From Flaveria trinervia (Eukaryota; Streptophyta; Magnoliopsida; Asterales; Asteraceae): a DNA stretch of 64,000 nucleotides. Numbering within the stretch: position 1 is the stretch's first letter; each line of letters opens with the position of its first letter. The notes beneath the pieces were generated by a model. It ran no database searches. It was not told where the DNA came from and was given only the letters and a program-made list of their open reading frames with translations. Position numbers and translations under genes: made by a program. The DNA lies in contig CM046458.1 in the NCBI GenBank assembly GCA_025506515.1, positions 43,922,574 to 43,986,573 on the forward strand, written 5' to 3'. Shown here piece after piece: positions 22,018 through 34,928 of the stretch.

Positions 22018-22807
22018 TGTAAGGATTCCTTAAGTCTGATGCAACCCAAAAATCCAAAGTGTCTCAGCAACATGCACTAAGTACTGAAGTGAAGAATGCT
22101 TCGGAAGTTTTACACAATACATTAGAAAACATTCTAAGTGTAAAATCTTCCGAAGTCAAGACCAATATCTTCCGAAGCCAAACATGAAGTCTTCGAAGCT
22201 TCAAGAGACAAAGTCTTCCGACGTTTCACCCTATGAAGACAGATTTCTTCCGAAGACTTTTAGTACACATGCTTTATCTGATTTACTGTTCCATAAAGCA
22301 CCTTTTCCGCTGCGTCTCTGATAAGTCACCAACTTACAAGAGTTGGTGAAAAGGTCCATGCTTTTGGTAACTGTACATTGAGGTCTTGAGTCTGAAACTT
22401 TCCACTTTATGTACTTTATCCTTTTTGTAATGTATAAGGATGTGAGCTATGGCATGTCATAGTCACAAGGTCAAAAGGCAGATATGCCTTTTGATTCTAC
22501 AATTGATTTTGTTAGTGTCTAGTCAATTGTATCCAGCTGGCTTTCATAGTATAGCCGGCTGTAGGTTGTAGTATAAGTATTTCAAGCTTCTTGTATCTTT
22601 AACATACTTTGTAACACTTGTAAAAGAACTTGAGAAAGCAATATACTGCGTCCTTGAAAACCATATTCTCCTGTTCTGTCTCTTGCTTTACTTGTGTTCT
22701 TTGTATCACTTTTGGCTAACCCAGTTTACTGTTTGATTAGAGTTTAGATAATCTCCTCATTGTTGTTGTTGTTTGTAATTGTGTTCAAACCCTTAAACGA
22801 TCCTGCA
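22018..22807 (+). repeat. 5' LTR of element C
   Basis: TGTAAGGATTCC to GATCCTGCA. A cluster of CTTCCGAAG/CTTCGGAAG palindromes and near copies lies at about 22098-22260. A weak TATA candidate (TATAAGTA, about 22570) follows. Confidence 0.94.
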
Positions 22808-22809
22808 AT

Positions 22810-22821
22810 TGGTATCAGAGC
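22810..22821 (+). other. Primer binding site of element C (tRNA-iMet)
   Basis: TGGTATCAGAGC, two bases after the LTR end, followed by TTTCAGG. Confidence 0.95.
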
Positions 22822-22890
22822 TTTCAGGCTCTTGATATAAGATCTAACCATCTTAAGATCCCTCACACACACAAAAACTAAACTCTTCAA

Positions 22891-25597
22891 ATGGCTTCCA
22901 TCTCAAAGACTGATATGGAGACTGGAACCATGAACAAATCCCCACTGATCACTCTTGATGATTTTGACACCTGGTGCATGAGGATGGAAGGCTTCATCAG
23001 GTCTCTTGACTCAAGAATGTGGGAATCTGTTGAAAATGGACCTTTCATACCCAGCACACCCCTCTGCTACTGGTGCTGGTATGATTCCTAAAGATATGGC
23101 CAACTACTCAGATGAAGATAGAAAAAGAGTAGAGATTGACAGGAAGGCCATGACTGCTCTTCAGACTGCTTTCCCAAACTCTATATACAGAGGTTTAAGA
23201 AGTGCAAAAAGCTAAACAGCTGTGGGATGCACTGAAGCTGATGTATGAAGGCTCCTCTGAAGCCAAGGAGAACAAGAAAGATCTTCTGAAGCAGCAGTTT
23301 GAAAATTTCACCTTTAAAGCAGGTGAAACCATGACCCAACAATACTTCAGGTATGTTGAGATTGTGGATACCCTAGTGAATGGAGGAGTCCTCTTGAGAA
23401 CAGAGACATTGTAAGAAGTTCATGTCCTCACTTCCGGCAATGGACACACTATTGTGTGGTGATCAAGAGGACTGAGAACCTTAAAACTCTTACTGACAGA
23501 GTTATATGGGATTCTCAGTGGATACCAGATGGAGATGAACATACAAGGTTCATCTGGAACTCCAACAATCAAATGGGTTCAGCCCTTCATGTGGTTGAAA
23601 GGGATAGCATAGAACCCTAACATCATCTCATATGCTACCCTGACAACTCACAAAAGGGTCCTTTCATCACCTTCCCGGAGACACCAAGGAAAACTTTACT
23701 CAAGGAAGTCCATTCCAAGAGACAAGTTCTTCTCAAGCCTTTGTGTCTACTGATGAAAGTTGTGGGAATTATCTTTTCACTCTTGAAGACCTGGACTGTA
23801 TTCATCCAGATGACTTGCAATACATGGAGATAGTTCAGCAGATGGCTCTTCTCACTCACAGAGCCAAGAAGTCTACTACAAGAGAACAGGAAGAAGATTT
23901 CTAAGCAATGCTACCAGTGAAAGTTTGGGCTGGATAAACAAAGTTAAGTGTTACAACTGTAACCTTATGGGTCACTTTGCTAGGGAGTGTAAGGACCTAA
24001 AGAAAATGGGGCCAAAACCACCCAGACCAAACTACACTGACAAAGCTCCTCAGTCTGAGAAGCCTAAGCAACATGCTGCTGTTGCTGTTGAAGAAGGAGG
24101 CTTTGACTGGAGTTTTCAGGTGGAAGATGCTTCTCCAAACCAGCACTGATGGCTGCCATGATGAAGCCAAGGTATTGGAACATCTCTATACTCCTGAATG
24201 CATTGCTAAGTGAATAGATACAGGTCCTACAACTTAGAGATGAGATCCGATCTTGAGTCATTAAACATATTAAAATGATTTTAGAAAGTCTGAAAATGAT
24301 TACAAGTTAAAAATAGAAGATTTGGAGAAAACCATTTCAGTACTAAAACATGAACATACAGATTTTAGAACTCAGATCCAAGATCTCATAACTAAATTGA
24401 CTGAGTGCCAGGCTGAGCTTGTGATCAGCAAAGCCAAGGCAGAGAAAAGTGTTCTTGAAGAAGAGACCTTCAAAAACATGATATCCTCATCCCTGCATAC
24501 AAAGTGTGCTATCAAAATAGACAGGGACTAGGATCAAATGAGATAGCTCCTCCACACACAATCTTGTCTGTAAGATATCTAGGTGTGGAACTTGTGAAGA
24601 TGAGCTTCCTCTCATAGATCCTATAAGTGAGGATGATGAAGAAGTGATAGTGAAGAATCCTCTGAGAAGAGTGAAGAAGAGGATTCTTCCAAGGGCCACT
24701 ATCCTTCTGAGGAGAAGAAATCATCTGTGATGACCAAGTCCAAAAGAAAGAACTTGATCAGGAAGAGCAAAAGGAAAGCAAAGAAGGCTCAAGAAATCAA
24801 GGCTACTTTTGATGCTAAGCAGAAACAAGTTTTTATCTCTGCAGGTTTCAAAGTAGTAAGGACTGAAGACATCAACCAAGACTCCTCATCTAAGAGTCCT
24901 GGTTCATGTTCAAATCATCTCAGAGCAAAGAAGAAGATGAGCACTGTGTACCACTGCTGCACAGCCTGGACCATCAAACTCCAAGAACAGTTCACAGCCC
25001 AAAAGAACTGTCTCAGCATCTACCAAGATGAAGGTGGAGAAGGGATGTGACCAAAGCCAGTCTTGCTCTCAAAAGGAGACTCTTTTGAAGAAGAAAATGT
25101 TATGTGTCATGTGTGAAAATACTTCTCACATTGCTAAGGATTGCCCATACAATCCTAGAAGTACCATCCACATGACCAATACAAAGACTTCAAAGAATCT
25201 CAAGAAGTCTCAAGCTTCGGAAGGAAAGTCTGTTTCCTTCGGAAGCTCCAAATCAAAGAAGAAGGTAAATGGAAAATTACCTTCGGAAGTAAAATTGGTC
25301 TCGGAAGAAAGGAGTTCTTCCGAAGCACTGAAGTCTGCTGCAGTGACTGCAGAATCTTCCGAAGGTTCAGTCATCAAAACCTGTGAAGTTCCAAAAGCTT
25401 CAAAGGTTTTGAAGGTCAAGTCCAAGAGTCCAAAGGTGGTGTGGAAGTCTAAGAAAGACCAAATGACTGAAATTTCTCCATCAACAATAGCTGAAGATCC
25501 TCACAGTACAACCATAGGATCTATTACTGTTGCATTACCTTCTATTACACTTACTGAGCCCAAGACAAGTACGGCTTGGGTTTCCAAATGTAACTAA
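22891..25597 (+). pseudogene. gag of element C (broken)
   Basis: ATG at 22891 (MASISKTDMETG). The DUF4219/UBN2-like region follows: FDTWCMRMEGFI near 22963, then AKQLWDALKLMYEGSSEAKENK in the next ORF. A frameshift near 23065 splits it. Knuckle 1 CYNCNLMGHFAREC is near 23950. A probable coiled coil spans 24322-24480. Knuckle 2 CVMCENTSHIAKDC is near 25105. Downstream of it, 25205-25380 encodes a Ser/Lys-rich stretch built on several CTTCGGAAG copies. The last ORF ends TAWVSKCN then TAA 25595-25597. Confidence 0.87.
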
Positions 25598-25608
25598 TCA
25601 TTTTCTTT

Positions 25609-28600
25609 GTGCAGGAACAGCTCAAGACAAACGGAAACGTCTGGATAATTGACAGTGGCTGTTCCAGGCACATGACAGGCAATAGGTCTCTACTCCATAA
25701 TTTTGAGAGAATTGATGGAGGACCAGTTGCTTTTGGAGGAGATGAAGGTGGTTACATTTCTGGAAGGGGCAAGGTCACAAATGGTAAGCTCAGCATTGAA
25801 AAGGTAAACTTTGTTAAGAGCTTGGGTACAATCTTCTGAGTGTATCCCAATTTTGTGATCAAAGACATAACATGCTCTTTACTGAGCATGAGTGCATTGT
25901 TCTCAAGCCTGGTGTGGTCATTCCTCATGAGCACATCCTGCTCAGAGCCCCTAGGAAAGGGAACATGTACAAGATGGATTTGCAAGAAACATCTCCCTCT
26001 GGAGAAGTTTCATGCTTTCTATCTAAAGCCAATAGTGATGAGTCTTTCCTATGGCATAAAAGAATGTGCCATGTAAACTTTAAAACATGAATAATTGATT
26101 AAGCATGATCTGGTAACTGGAATGCCAAAGAAAGTTTACAAGTGATGATCATTGTGTTGCATGCCTGAAAGGGAAGCAACATAAGGCATCCCATAAGCCT
26201 AAGGAATGAACTCCATCACTACACCCCTACACTTGTTACATATGGATCTCTTTGGCCCCACCAGTGTAATGAGTTTAGGAAGGACCTTATACTGTCTAGT
26301 GATCACAGATGATTTTACAAGATTCACTTGGGTCTTCTTCCTTAGAACTAAAGATGAGACTCCTGAGATTCTAAAGAATTTCATCTTAAAGATTGAGAAT
26401 CAATGTGATCACAAGGTCAAAACCATAAGATGTGATCAAGGAACTGAATTCAAGAACCAAATCCTTGATACATTTTGTGATGAAAAGGGTATTACAACAA
26501 TACAGTGCTCCCAGGACTCCTCAGCAAAACGGAGTTGCTGAGAGGAGAAACAGGACACTTATTGAAGCTGCAAGAACTATGTTGTCTGACTCTAAACTGC
26601 CTATCACCTTCTGGGCAGAGGCAGTTAATACTGCTTGCTATGTGCAAAACAGAGTTTTAGTAGTTAAGACACATGGTAAGACTCCTTATGAACTTTGGCA
26701 CAAGAGGAAACCTTTCATTGGTTTTCTCAGGTCATTTGGATGTCCCTGCACCATCTTGAATACCAAAGATCAAGTTGCCAAGTTTGCTGAGAAATCAGAC
26801 GATGGACACTTCATTGGATACTCTTCCCAAGCTAAAGCTTATAGAGTATACAATCTCAGAACTAGAATTATGAGGAGTCAGCCAATGTGACTTTCAATGA
26901 GCACACACCCAGTGTGGCTGGTTCTGGTCCGGATTGGCTATTTGATCTTGATTTAGTTACCAACTGTTTTAATAAATCTTGTGAGCATGTTTCAGATCTG
27001 CAGAAAATTTAAATACAGGTGATCCTGATCCAAGATTTGAGCTAGGAAGACCTTCAACTCACACACCTTCAGCTCCAGTTGAAACTACTTCAGCAAATGA
27101 GGTTTCTATCAGCACAACAATGACAAATCCAGCTGATACATCTGGCATGCCTTCAAATTCCAGCTCAGAGGCTTCTCAACCAGATAAAGACACCTCAATT
27201 GCAGAAGACAACAATGGTGATGGTGATAGTGATCAAGAATTTCTTGATGCTAATAACCATACCATAGATGACAACATCAATGATGTCACACACTCATTGG
27301 ATCAAGTTAATCTTGATAAGTGTGATAATGTGGAGGATCAATCTTCAAGACCAGATCTAAATTTCTCAAATTTGGATCTATCTCAGCAACTTGCTGTGAT
27401 CCCTCAGCTAAGGATCCACAAGTCTCATCCTACCACAACATCATTGGAGATGTTATCTCCGGGGTAAAGACAAGAGGGCAAACCCATGAAGCAAATGTTT
27501 GTCTTCACTCTTGTTTTCTATCCCAGTTAGAGCCAAAGAAAGTTGAGGAGGCTCTAAAGGATGGAAGTTGGGTTGAAGCTATGCAACAAGCTGCTTCAAT
27601 TCAAAAGGCAGAAAGTTTGGAACCTTTGTCCTCTTCCTCAGGGAAGACTACCATTGGAACCAAATGGTTTTTAGGAATAAAAGGATGATAGAGGAATCAT
27701 CATCAAGAACAAGGCAAGACTAGTTGTTCAAGGATACACACAAGAAGAAGGGATTGATTACACTGATGTCTTTGCTCCTGTAGCAAGACTAGAAGCTGTT
27801 AGGATATTCCTGGCATTTGCTGCATCCAAGAATTTCAAAGTCTATCAACTTGATGTAAAGTGTGCTTTCTTATATGGAGTGATTGATGAGGAGGTTTATG
27901 TCAAACAACCACCTGGTTTTGTAGATCCTGATCATCCTGATTATGTCTGCAAGCTTGACAAAGCTCTTTATGGGCTGCATCAGGCACCCAGGAAGTGGTA
28001 TGAGACACTGTCTGAGTATCTCTGTAAACATGGATACAGGAGAGGTACTATAGATGGAACTCTCTTCATCAAAGGACAAGGAAAAGACATTCTGCTAGTT
28101 CAAGTATATGTGGATGACATCATCTTTGGTTCAACCAATTCAAAGCTCTGCAAAGACTTTGAAAAGCTGATGAAAGACAGATTTGAAATGAGTTCAATGG
28201 GAGAACTCAACTTCTTTCTGGGAATTCAAGTGAAGCAGGTTGAAGATGGCATCTTCATAAGTCAGTCAAAGTATGTTCAAGATATACTCAAGAGATTCAA
28301 CATGACTGATTGTAAGATTGCTAAGACACCCATAGCCAGAAACCACTCCCTTGGTCCAGATCTTGAGGGGGAGTGTGTAGATGAGCACTTATACAGGGCT
28401 ATGATTGGGTCTCTTATGTATCTTACAGCTAGCAGGCCTGATATCATGTTTGCTACATGTATTTGTGCAAGATATCAAGCAAACCCTAAGATGTCTCACT
28501 TAATCACTGTGAAAAGGATTTTAAGATACCTCAAAGGTGCTTCAACACTTGGTCTATGGTATCCAAAGATCCTAATTTCAATCTGTATGCCTATACAGAC

Positions 28601-29050
28601 AGTGATTATGGTGGTTGCAACATGACTGCAAAGTCTACATCTGGGGGATGTCAATTCCTTGGTGGAAGGGTTGTCTCATGGCAATGCAAGAAACAATCCT
28701 GTGTGTCTGCATCAACTGCTGAGGCTGAATACATTGCTGCTGCAAGCTGCTGTGCTCAAGTGCTTTGGATTCAAAATCAGATGCTAGACTATGGATTTAA
28801 CTTCAAAGAGACTCCTATCCACATAGACAACAATAGTGCTATCTCTATCACTGAGAACCCTGTGCAGCACTCAAGGACCAAACACATCAACATCAGGTAT
28901 CATTTAATAAGAGATAACTATGAAAAGGGATTAATTAAACTAGTCAAAGTTCACACAGATGAACAATATGCTGATCTGTTCACAAAAGCTTTTGATGAAC
29001 AGAGATTTAAGTATCTGATATCAGCTATTGGGATGATTAACTTTGAGTAG
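25609..29050 (+). pseudogene. pol of element C: PR, IN, RT, RNaseH
   Basis: Protease VWIIDSGCSRHMTG near 25640. Integrase zinc region LWHKRMCHVN near 26050 and CVACLKGKQH near 26155. Integrase core HMDLFGPTSVMSLG near 26236, CDQGTEF near 26430 and NGVAERRNRT near 26529; a frameshift near 26510 splits it. RT 27540-28560 is open from 27879 with QPPGFVDPDH, YVDDIIFGS near 28108 and GSLMYLTASRPD. RNaseH 28556-29050 is open and keeps YTDSDYGG, STAEAEY and DNNSA. One base is missing near 28565 between RT and RNaseH. This is the best-kept RT/RNaseH pair in the window. Confidence 0.9.
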
Positions 29051-29651
29051 ACTTTTTCTTAAAACTAATTCTAATTATTTCTTCTTAAAAAATATGTGTG
29101 TCCTAAGTTGTCTAGTTCATCACTTTCATAAGCTCATGTTTTCTTTGAATGTAAAACTCTTTTTGAAGACTTTCCTTAGATTCTTGAAAATTTTCTGATA
29201 CTTCGGAAGATAACGTTTTACCTTCGGAAGAAAATATGTCTTCAAAATAAATGACTGTCTAAGAGATTTTACCTTCGAAGAAGTCAAAATTTATCTTCCG
29301 AAGCTTAAAATTCTTAACTTAGACACTTATTCATTTTTAGGACTTTTTCCTTCCGAAGCAAAATTAACCTTCGGAAGCTTTGTTCATTCTTATACAAAGC
29401 ATCCAAGAGTTATTTCTCTTCCGAAGCATAAATCTTCAAGACTCTCAGGAAAATTCTTCCGAAGCCATTTTAGCTTCGGAAGCTTTTTAATCAAAACTTC
29501 CGAAGACAAATTACCTTCGGAAGCTTTTCGAATTCCAAGAAAACTACTTTTTGAGCAAAAAGGTAAACTACTTTTTCAGAGGTGGGACCGACATACGGAT
29601 TTCAAAGTTTATCCTCTTTCATTAAACTTTATCTGAAATCCTTCTCTCTCA
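29051..29651 (+). repeat. Palindrome-rich spacer between pol and extra gene of C
   Basis: Non-coding. Between about 29200 and 29530 there are around eleven exact or near copies of CTTCCGAAG/CTTCGGAAG, the motif that also marks the C LTR. They lie directly upstream of the TATA box at 29652. Confidence 0.85.
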
Positions 29652-29769
29652 TATAAACCCAACGGTTTCCCCCTCTTCTATCATCTGCTTTTCTTCCAAA
29701 CCTAAACCCAAAGCTTTCTCTCTGAAATTTCTTTCCCATTTTTTCTCTTCGTCTCTGAGCTACCTCACA
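29652..29769 (+). promoter_or_regulatory. Candidate internal promoter and 5' leader of the C extra gene
   Basis: TATAAA at 29652-29657 is followed by about 110 bp of pyrimidine-rich leader (CTTCTATCATCTGCTTTTC and similar) and then the ATG at 29770. This is the layout of a plant polymerase II promoter. No transcript evidence is available here. Confidence 0.6.
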
Positions 29770-32700
29770 ATGGCTGACCTTGCTCACAAAATGATCCTAA
29801 CTTTGCCATGCAGCTACACAGACAACACAATCAGGTTGCTCTGTTATGCTCTGACAAAGATCCTCATTTCTCAGAGGTTTGCCGTTTCTTGTCTTTGTCT
29901 CACTACTTCACCTCCCTAACCATTGATCCTCCTCTATATGAGGATCACTTGCTTGAATTCTGGAAGACCTGCCAAGAGGTCATTATGGATGGGGAGAAGG
30001 CACTGTCTGCCACAGTGCAGGGGAGAACAATCTTCATCACTCCGGCCATCATCAACCGACATCTTCAGCTGGATGATGAAGTAGGTGAGGTGTTCTTCCC
30101 AAAGGAAGCGGTAAATCATTCCTTCGAGCAGATGGGCTATGAAGGAGATTTCTCTGTAAAGACCTTCAGGAAAGGGAAGGTCTCATCCCAGTGGAAATAC
30201 CTGATCCATGTGGTTATCCACAGCTTATCAAACAAGCATGGTGGATGGGACCAGATTCCTGAGGATCTCTCCTTTATAGTTCATGGAATGATTCAGGGGG
30301 TCAAGTTCAGGTATTCACAATTTGTTTATACTAATTTACTTGCAAACTTAGACTCCTTAGAATACTACATGTTTCCTAGATATGTTCAACACATTCGCAA
30401 CTGTGAACTGGGCTCACAGTTGAGGGAAACAAGTAATATTCTTAAATTGGGACAGATGAAGCCCGGCATCTTTAAAATTATGAAGAAGCCAACTGTAGGC
30501 TTCTCAGGGGTAAACACCCTAGTCCCAAAAATGTTAGAGCTCATTGCTCAAGGTGACAACCTAGCAGTCCAAGCTAGTGTTGAACCCACACCTACTGCTC
30601 TCCAACCCTCTACACAACCTCAAATATCCATCACCTACCAAAGAAAATCCAAACGAACCCCTGCTCAGACTATTCAGTCTGTGAGGCCCCCATATACTCA
30701 CCAATACAGGAAGAAGTGGATACTGGAGCTCCCACTTCTCCTGAGGAGCAGACCACTCCCATTGTTTCAAGAATCAGTGATGAGGTTCCTCATGCTCACA
30801 CTGATGAGCTCACTAGCCCAACAGCCTTAAGCCTTCACTCTGAGTCTCAACTCAAGTGAACAACCTTCAGGGACGCTACCATCCCCAGCCTTTGGATCTC
30901 AACAACCATTCCAAGTGAACAACCTAGGGACCTACCATCCCCAGCCTTTGGATCTCAACCAACCAATTCCAACCTATCCTTCTATACTGATGAAGACTTA
31001 GGATTCGTGTGTACCATGAGTCTCTCTTCCATCCCCTACTCAAAGAGAGACGAGTACCTCTGACTCTCCTCAGTCTATCCCACATCAGTCACCTATTACT
31101 GAGGTGGACACTTCTGAACTAGTTCCGGATGTCCATATGGAAGAGGCTCTCACTTTTGAAAGTGATTACATCATTCAGACCTCAACCATGGCAACTCTCC
31201 CTCTGGCATCTCAACTGAGGCTGCCAGTGAGCAGAGGAAAACCAGCAGCCAAGAAACTCAAGCTGGTGGTGAGCGAGAGGACTTTGGTCCAATCATCTCA
31301 TCCCCCAGTGATTCTTCTGATGAAGATGAGGGAACTTGAGACTAAAGGTGCAGAAATTGTCAAAACATGCACCTATTTAGTCTCTAAGGTCAGTCACTTG
31401 GAATCTCAGGTGACTACCTTACAAAACAGGGTCAATGATCAGCAACTTCAGATTTCATATCTGAAGGAAAAACTAGCTGAGAGACCTTTAAGGAGAGCTC
31501 AACCAGGAACACAAGAACCTGTGGAAGTGACTGCTTATCCTCCAGCTCACCTATGCAAGTGGGTGATGCTACCAAAAAAGGGAGAAAGTTATCACAACCA
31601 CAGAACCTGGGAGTTCTTCAAAGAGAATGGACATAGAGGACTCACCATCCTCACTTGCTGTTGTGCATTCTCAGCAACTTCCTCAAGTTCACATTAATGT
31701 GGACTCTATAGACTCAATCATCAGGAGTCTCTTTGAGGAAGGTATACCAAGGGCTGTCTCATCTCCACCACATGGAACTGGCAACTACATCATCAATGGA
31801 GGTATGATGATGACAGAAGAGCCCTCATACTTCACAGAGTTCAAGGCCAACAAGAAGTCTTTCAGTTCCAAAGCCTGAGCTTCTATGAAGACTGGATTTA
31901 GTCAACATGCCACTTGTCAATCCAAGCAAATCTAGACAAGCTGACAGGCTGGCTCAAAGAATCCAAGACAGGATCCTTGCAGAGTTCTCTCTAAGAAGGA
32001 GACTTAGGCAATCAGGCAATGTCATCGGTCAACTGGATGTTGAGGTGGACCCTAAGATTAGTTTCATAGGGGAAACCTTGGCTGAAGGCCCAGTGGCAGA
32101 ACCTGAGACCCTTGTCTCACCATCAACAACTGCTGCAGAGGTCCAAACTCCATCTGAGACACCTGCTGGTGAAGGTGTTTCTCAGCCTCTCTCTGGCCAG
32201 AGCATGGAAGCTACACCAAGCAATGAAGGCCAAGCCTCAATCCACCCTGAGTCACAAAGGTCTGTTGGTGACAAAGGGAAAAGGATAATGACTCCTGAGG
32301 AAATTGAGGAGGAAGAGAGAGAGAGGAAAGGAGGCTAAGGGGAGAAAGTTCTTCTGGGTCATCTAAATTCATGCAAGCTGCAATCAGGGCTGCCCCCAGA
32401 CCAAATACTAAAGATGATGAGTTAAGGGCAGTCAGGATTACCTATTTACAGACCAGGAACTATGATGTTGATGAAATCATCTCCCTCCCCTTAGAAGAGT
32501 TGAATGAACTGGCTGACATGGAAGTGTCAAGAGAGATAAAGGAGAAAGAGATGCAAGGTTACTTCTCCAATTCAAAGAGGAAAAAGACAGAAAAGACTTT
32601 ACAAGCATACTCCCACTCTCTCTCCAGTTCAAGAAAGTCCTGCACAGGAAGATGTGGCTTCACAAGAACCTCAGGTAGATAAAGAAGAGGATAGAATCAA

Positions 32701-33632
32701 AATGATAAACTACCTGAGTGCCACAGGCTTCTATCAGGCAAATGCACTTCTTCCCCTGTCCTATGACTTCATTGAGTTCGAGTACTTAAAGCAACTTGAG
32801 CTTGAGCTAGTCAAAGAAAGAAAAACAACCAAAGGAAGCTAAGGGAAGAAGCTGCAAAGTCAAGAGCCATCATTCAAAAGAATGCAAAGAAGTCTGCTGA
32901 CAGACAAAGAATGATGAGCTTCTTGAAGTCATATGGATTCTCCGGAAGGAGACTTGGTCCCATGTCTCTATCTACAATGGATGAGCATATAAGGTGATCA
33001 AGCAGAAGATTAAAAGTGGTGAATTGATTGACTTGCACTCTCTTCCAAGTCAAGTCCCACCTGAAGTGGAGGTCAAGTTTGAACAACCAGAGACACCTGA
33101 ACCAGAACCTCCAGCTGAGCCTCAGCAAACTTCATCTTCTGATCCAAGACAGGGTCAAACTCCCTCTCCTTCTGAACCTGTGAGGGAGGAACACCCAACT
33201 GAGAAAGACACTGATGATCAACATGGTGCTGCAGACCAGTCTTCTCAGTTAAAGACATTAAAGAGGAAGAAGAAAATGGCTTCTAAACCAAAGACTAAAA
33301 AGAAGAAGCCAAAGTCATCTACCTCTACACCACAGGCTGAATCAGATCAACTTGAGGAAGTGCATGATGAGGCAACCCAATCAACGCCTATGCAAGTGGC
33401 TCCTCTAGGAACTGAGACACCTATCTTGTCTTGGACTTATTCTACCAATCCAGAAAGATGGCATGTTGTCAGAGATCAAGGTGTTGAAAATGTCTACTAC
33501 TGGTAAGACATAATCAACTTACCTCTGCATGATCTCTTTGAAATGAGAAGATACTATGAGAGTCTTGATGATCCTGACCACCAAATGAAGAAAGGAATGG
33601 TCTTGATTGTACTAAAGACTACCAACATCTGA
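29770..33632 (+). pseudogene. Extra downstream gene of element C
   Basis: About 1,290 codons, function unknown. It starts MADLAHK at 29770; one missing A near 29790 shifts into the long frame 29808-30830. That N-terminal domain (FLSLSHYFTSLTIDPPLYEDHLLEFW, then NHSFEQMGYEGDF and SSQWKYLIHVVIHSLSNKHGGWD) corresponds in order to the N-terminal domain of the D and G extra proteins and resembles the 'putative plant transposon protein' type. A coiled coil (LVSKVSHLESQVTTLQNRVN) lies near 31375. Charged and Lys-rich segments (32280-33330) follow, and the frame ends at TGA 33630-33632 after an in-frame TAA at 33504. Several frameshifts are present. It could encode a structural or envelope-like product, but I see no signal peptide or membrane segment. 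Confidence 0.78.
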
Positions 33633-33661
33633 ATATCTTCTAAGTGTTTTGGTAGCATCAG

Positions 33662-33674
33662 CCTAGGGGGAGTT
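33662..33674 (+). other. Polypurine tract of element C
   Basis: CCTAGGGGGAGTT lies directly against the 3' LTR start at 33675. Confidence 0.9.
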
Positions 33675-34465
33675 TGTAAGGATTCCTTAAGTCTGATGCA
33701 ACCCAAAAAATCCAAAGTGTCTCAGCAACATGCACTAAGTACTGAAGTGAAGAATGCTTCGGAAGTTTTACACAATACATTAGAAAACATTCTAAGTGTA
33801 AAATCTTCCGAAGTCAAGACCAATATCTTCCGAAGCCAAACATGAAGTCTTCCGAAGCTTCAAGAGACAAAGTCTTCCGAAGCTTCACCCTATGAAGACA
33901 GATTTCTTCCGAAGACTTTTAGTACACATGCTTTATCTGATGTACTGTTCCATAAAGCACCTTTTCCGCTGCATCTCTGATAAGTCATCAACTTACAAGA
34001 GTTGGTGAAAAGGTCCATGCTTTTGGTAACTGTACATTGAGGTCTTGAGTCTGAAACTTTCCACTTTATGTACTTTATCCTTTTTGTAATGTATAAGGAT
34101 GTGAGCTATGGCATGTCATAGTCACAAGGTCAAAAGGCAGATATGCCTTTTGATTCTACAATTGATTTTGATAGTGTCTAGTCAATTGTATCCAGCTGGC
34201 TTTCATAGTATAGCCGACTGTAGGTTGTAGTATAAGTATTTAAGTTTCTTGTATCTTTAGCATACTTTGTAACACTTGTAAAACAACTTGAGAAAGCAAT
34301 ATACTGCATCCTTGAAAACCATATTCTCCTATTCTGTCTCTTGCTTTACTTGTGTTCTTTGTATCACTTTTGGTTAACCCAGTTTACTGTTTGATTAGAG
34401 TTTAGATAATCTCCTCATTGTGTTGTTGTGTTGTAATTGTGTTCAAACCCTTAAACGATTTTGCA
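33675..34465 (+). repeat. 3' LTR of element C
   Basis: 791 bp, nearly identical to 22018-22807. It keeps more intact CTTCCGAAG copies than the 5' LTR (for example TCTTCCGAAGC where the 5' copy has lost a base). Confidence 0.94.
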
Positions 34466-34470
34466 AATTT
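34466..34470. repeat. Right target-site duplication of element C (AATTT)
   Basis: Repeats 22013-22017. Element A resumes here. Confidence 0.92.
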
Positions 34471-34928
34471 GGCCTGATCCTAGGGTGGCTCATAGAATAC
34501 AAAGAAAAATATCCCTCAGAGATACAGTGGTCAAGTCAAAAAGATTGTAGATGAAGTGATCTCCTTGGCCATTGTAGTTTCACCCTGGAAATCCTGGAAG
34601 ATTCAAAAAGGCCTACACCTCAAACATGCCTCCACAAAAGATGCTAGAGAACAGAATGATCAAAAAGGGGCTAGTGTATAAGAGGCTGAATGAGATCAGA
34701 AAGGATGAGTTACCACTGCTGTTAGAAGGTCATCATCCTGATGAATTTGCTTACTGACAGATTACAACAGTGGTACTCAAAAATGGAAAACAGGTCAAAT
34801 TCATGTCTTAGTACTATGGGCCTGAAGAATTCTTCGATGGTGAGGCAGAGGAGCTCACCATGGAGGAACAAATTGTATTTTTGGAGGACTACACCAGCGA
34901 ATCCTACAAGCTCATAGTTGGGAAGTGA
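34466..34928 (+). pseudogene. Extra downstream ORF of element A, C-terminal part
   Basis: Resumes at the WPDPRVAHRI region and continues through a segment matching D (QVKKI, SPW, then KNGKQVKF near 34780) to EELTMEEQIVFLEDYTSESYKL and TGA at 34926-34928. In-frame stops near 34757 and 34808 and several indels break it. It matches the ends of the B and D proteins. Confidence 0.78.

Larger units (their letters stand above)
22018..34465 (+). mobile_element. Copia element C, separate family, nested in A
   Basis: A 12.4-kb complete insertion with 790/791-bp LTRs and TSD AATTT: LTR, PBS, gag with two knuckles, PR-IN-RT-RNaseH, palindrome-rich spacer, extra gene with its own TATA box, PPT, LTR. The LTR, gag and extra ORF differ strongly from those of A, B and D, while the RT is clearly related. 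The LTR pair differs at roughly 15-20 positions by eye, so this is a moderately old insertion. Confidence 0.94.
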
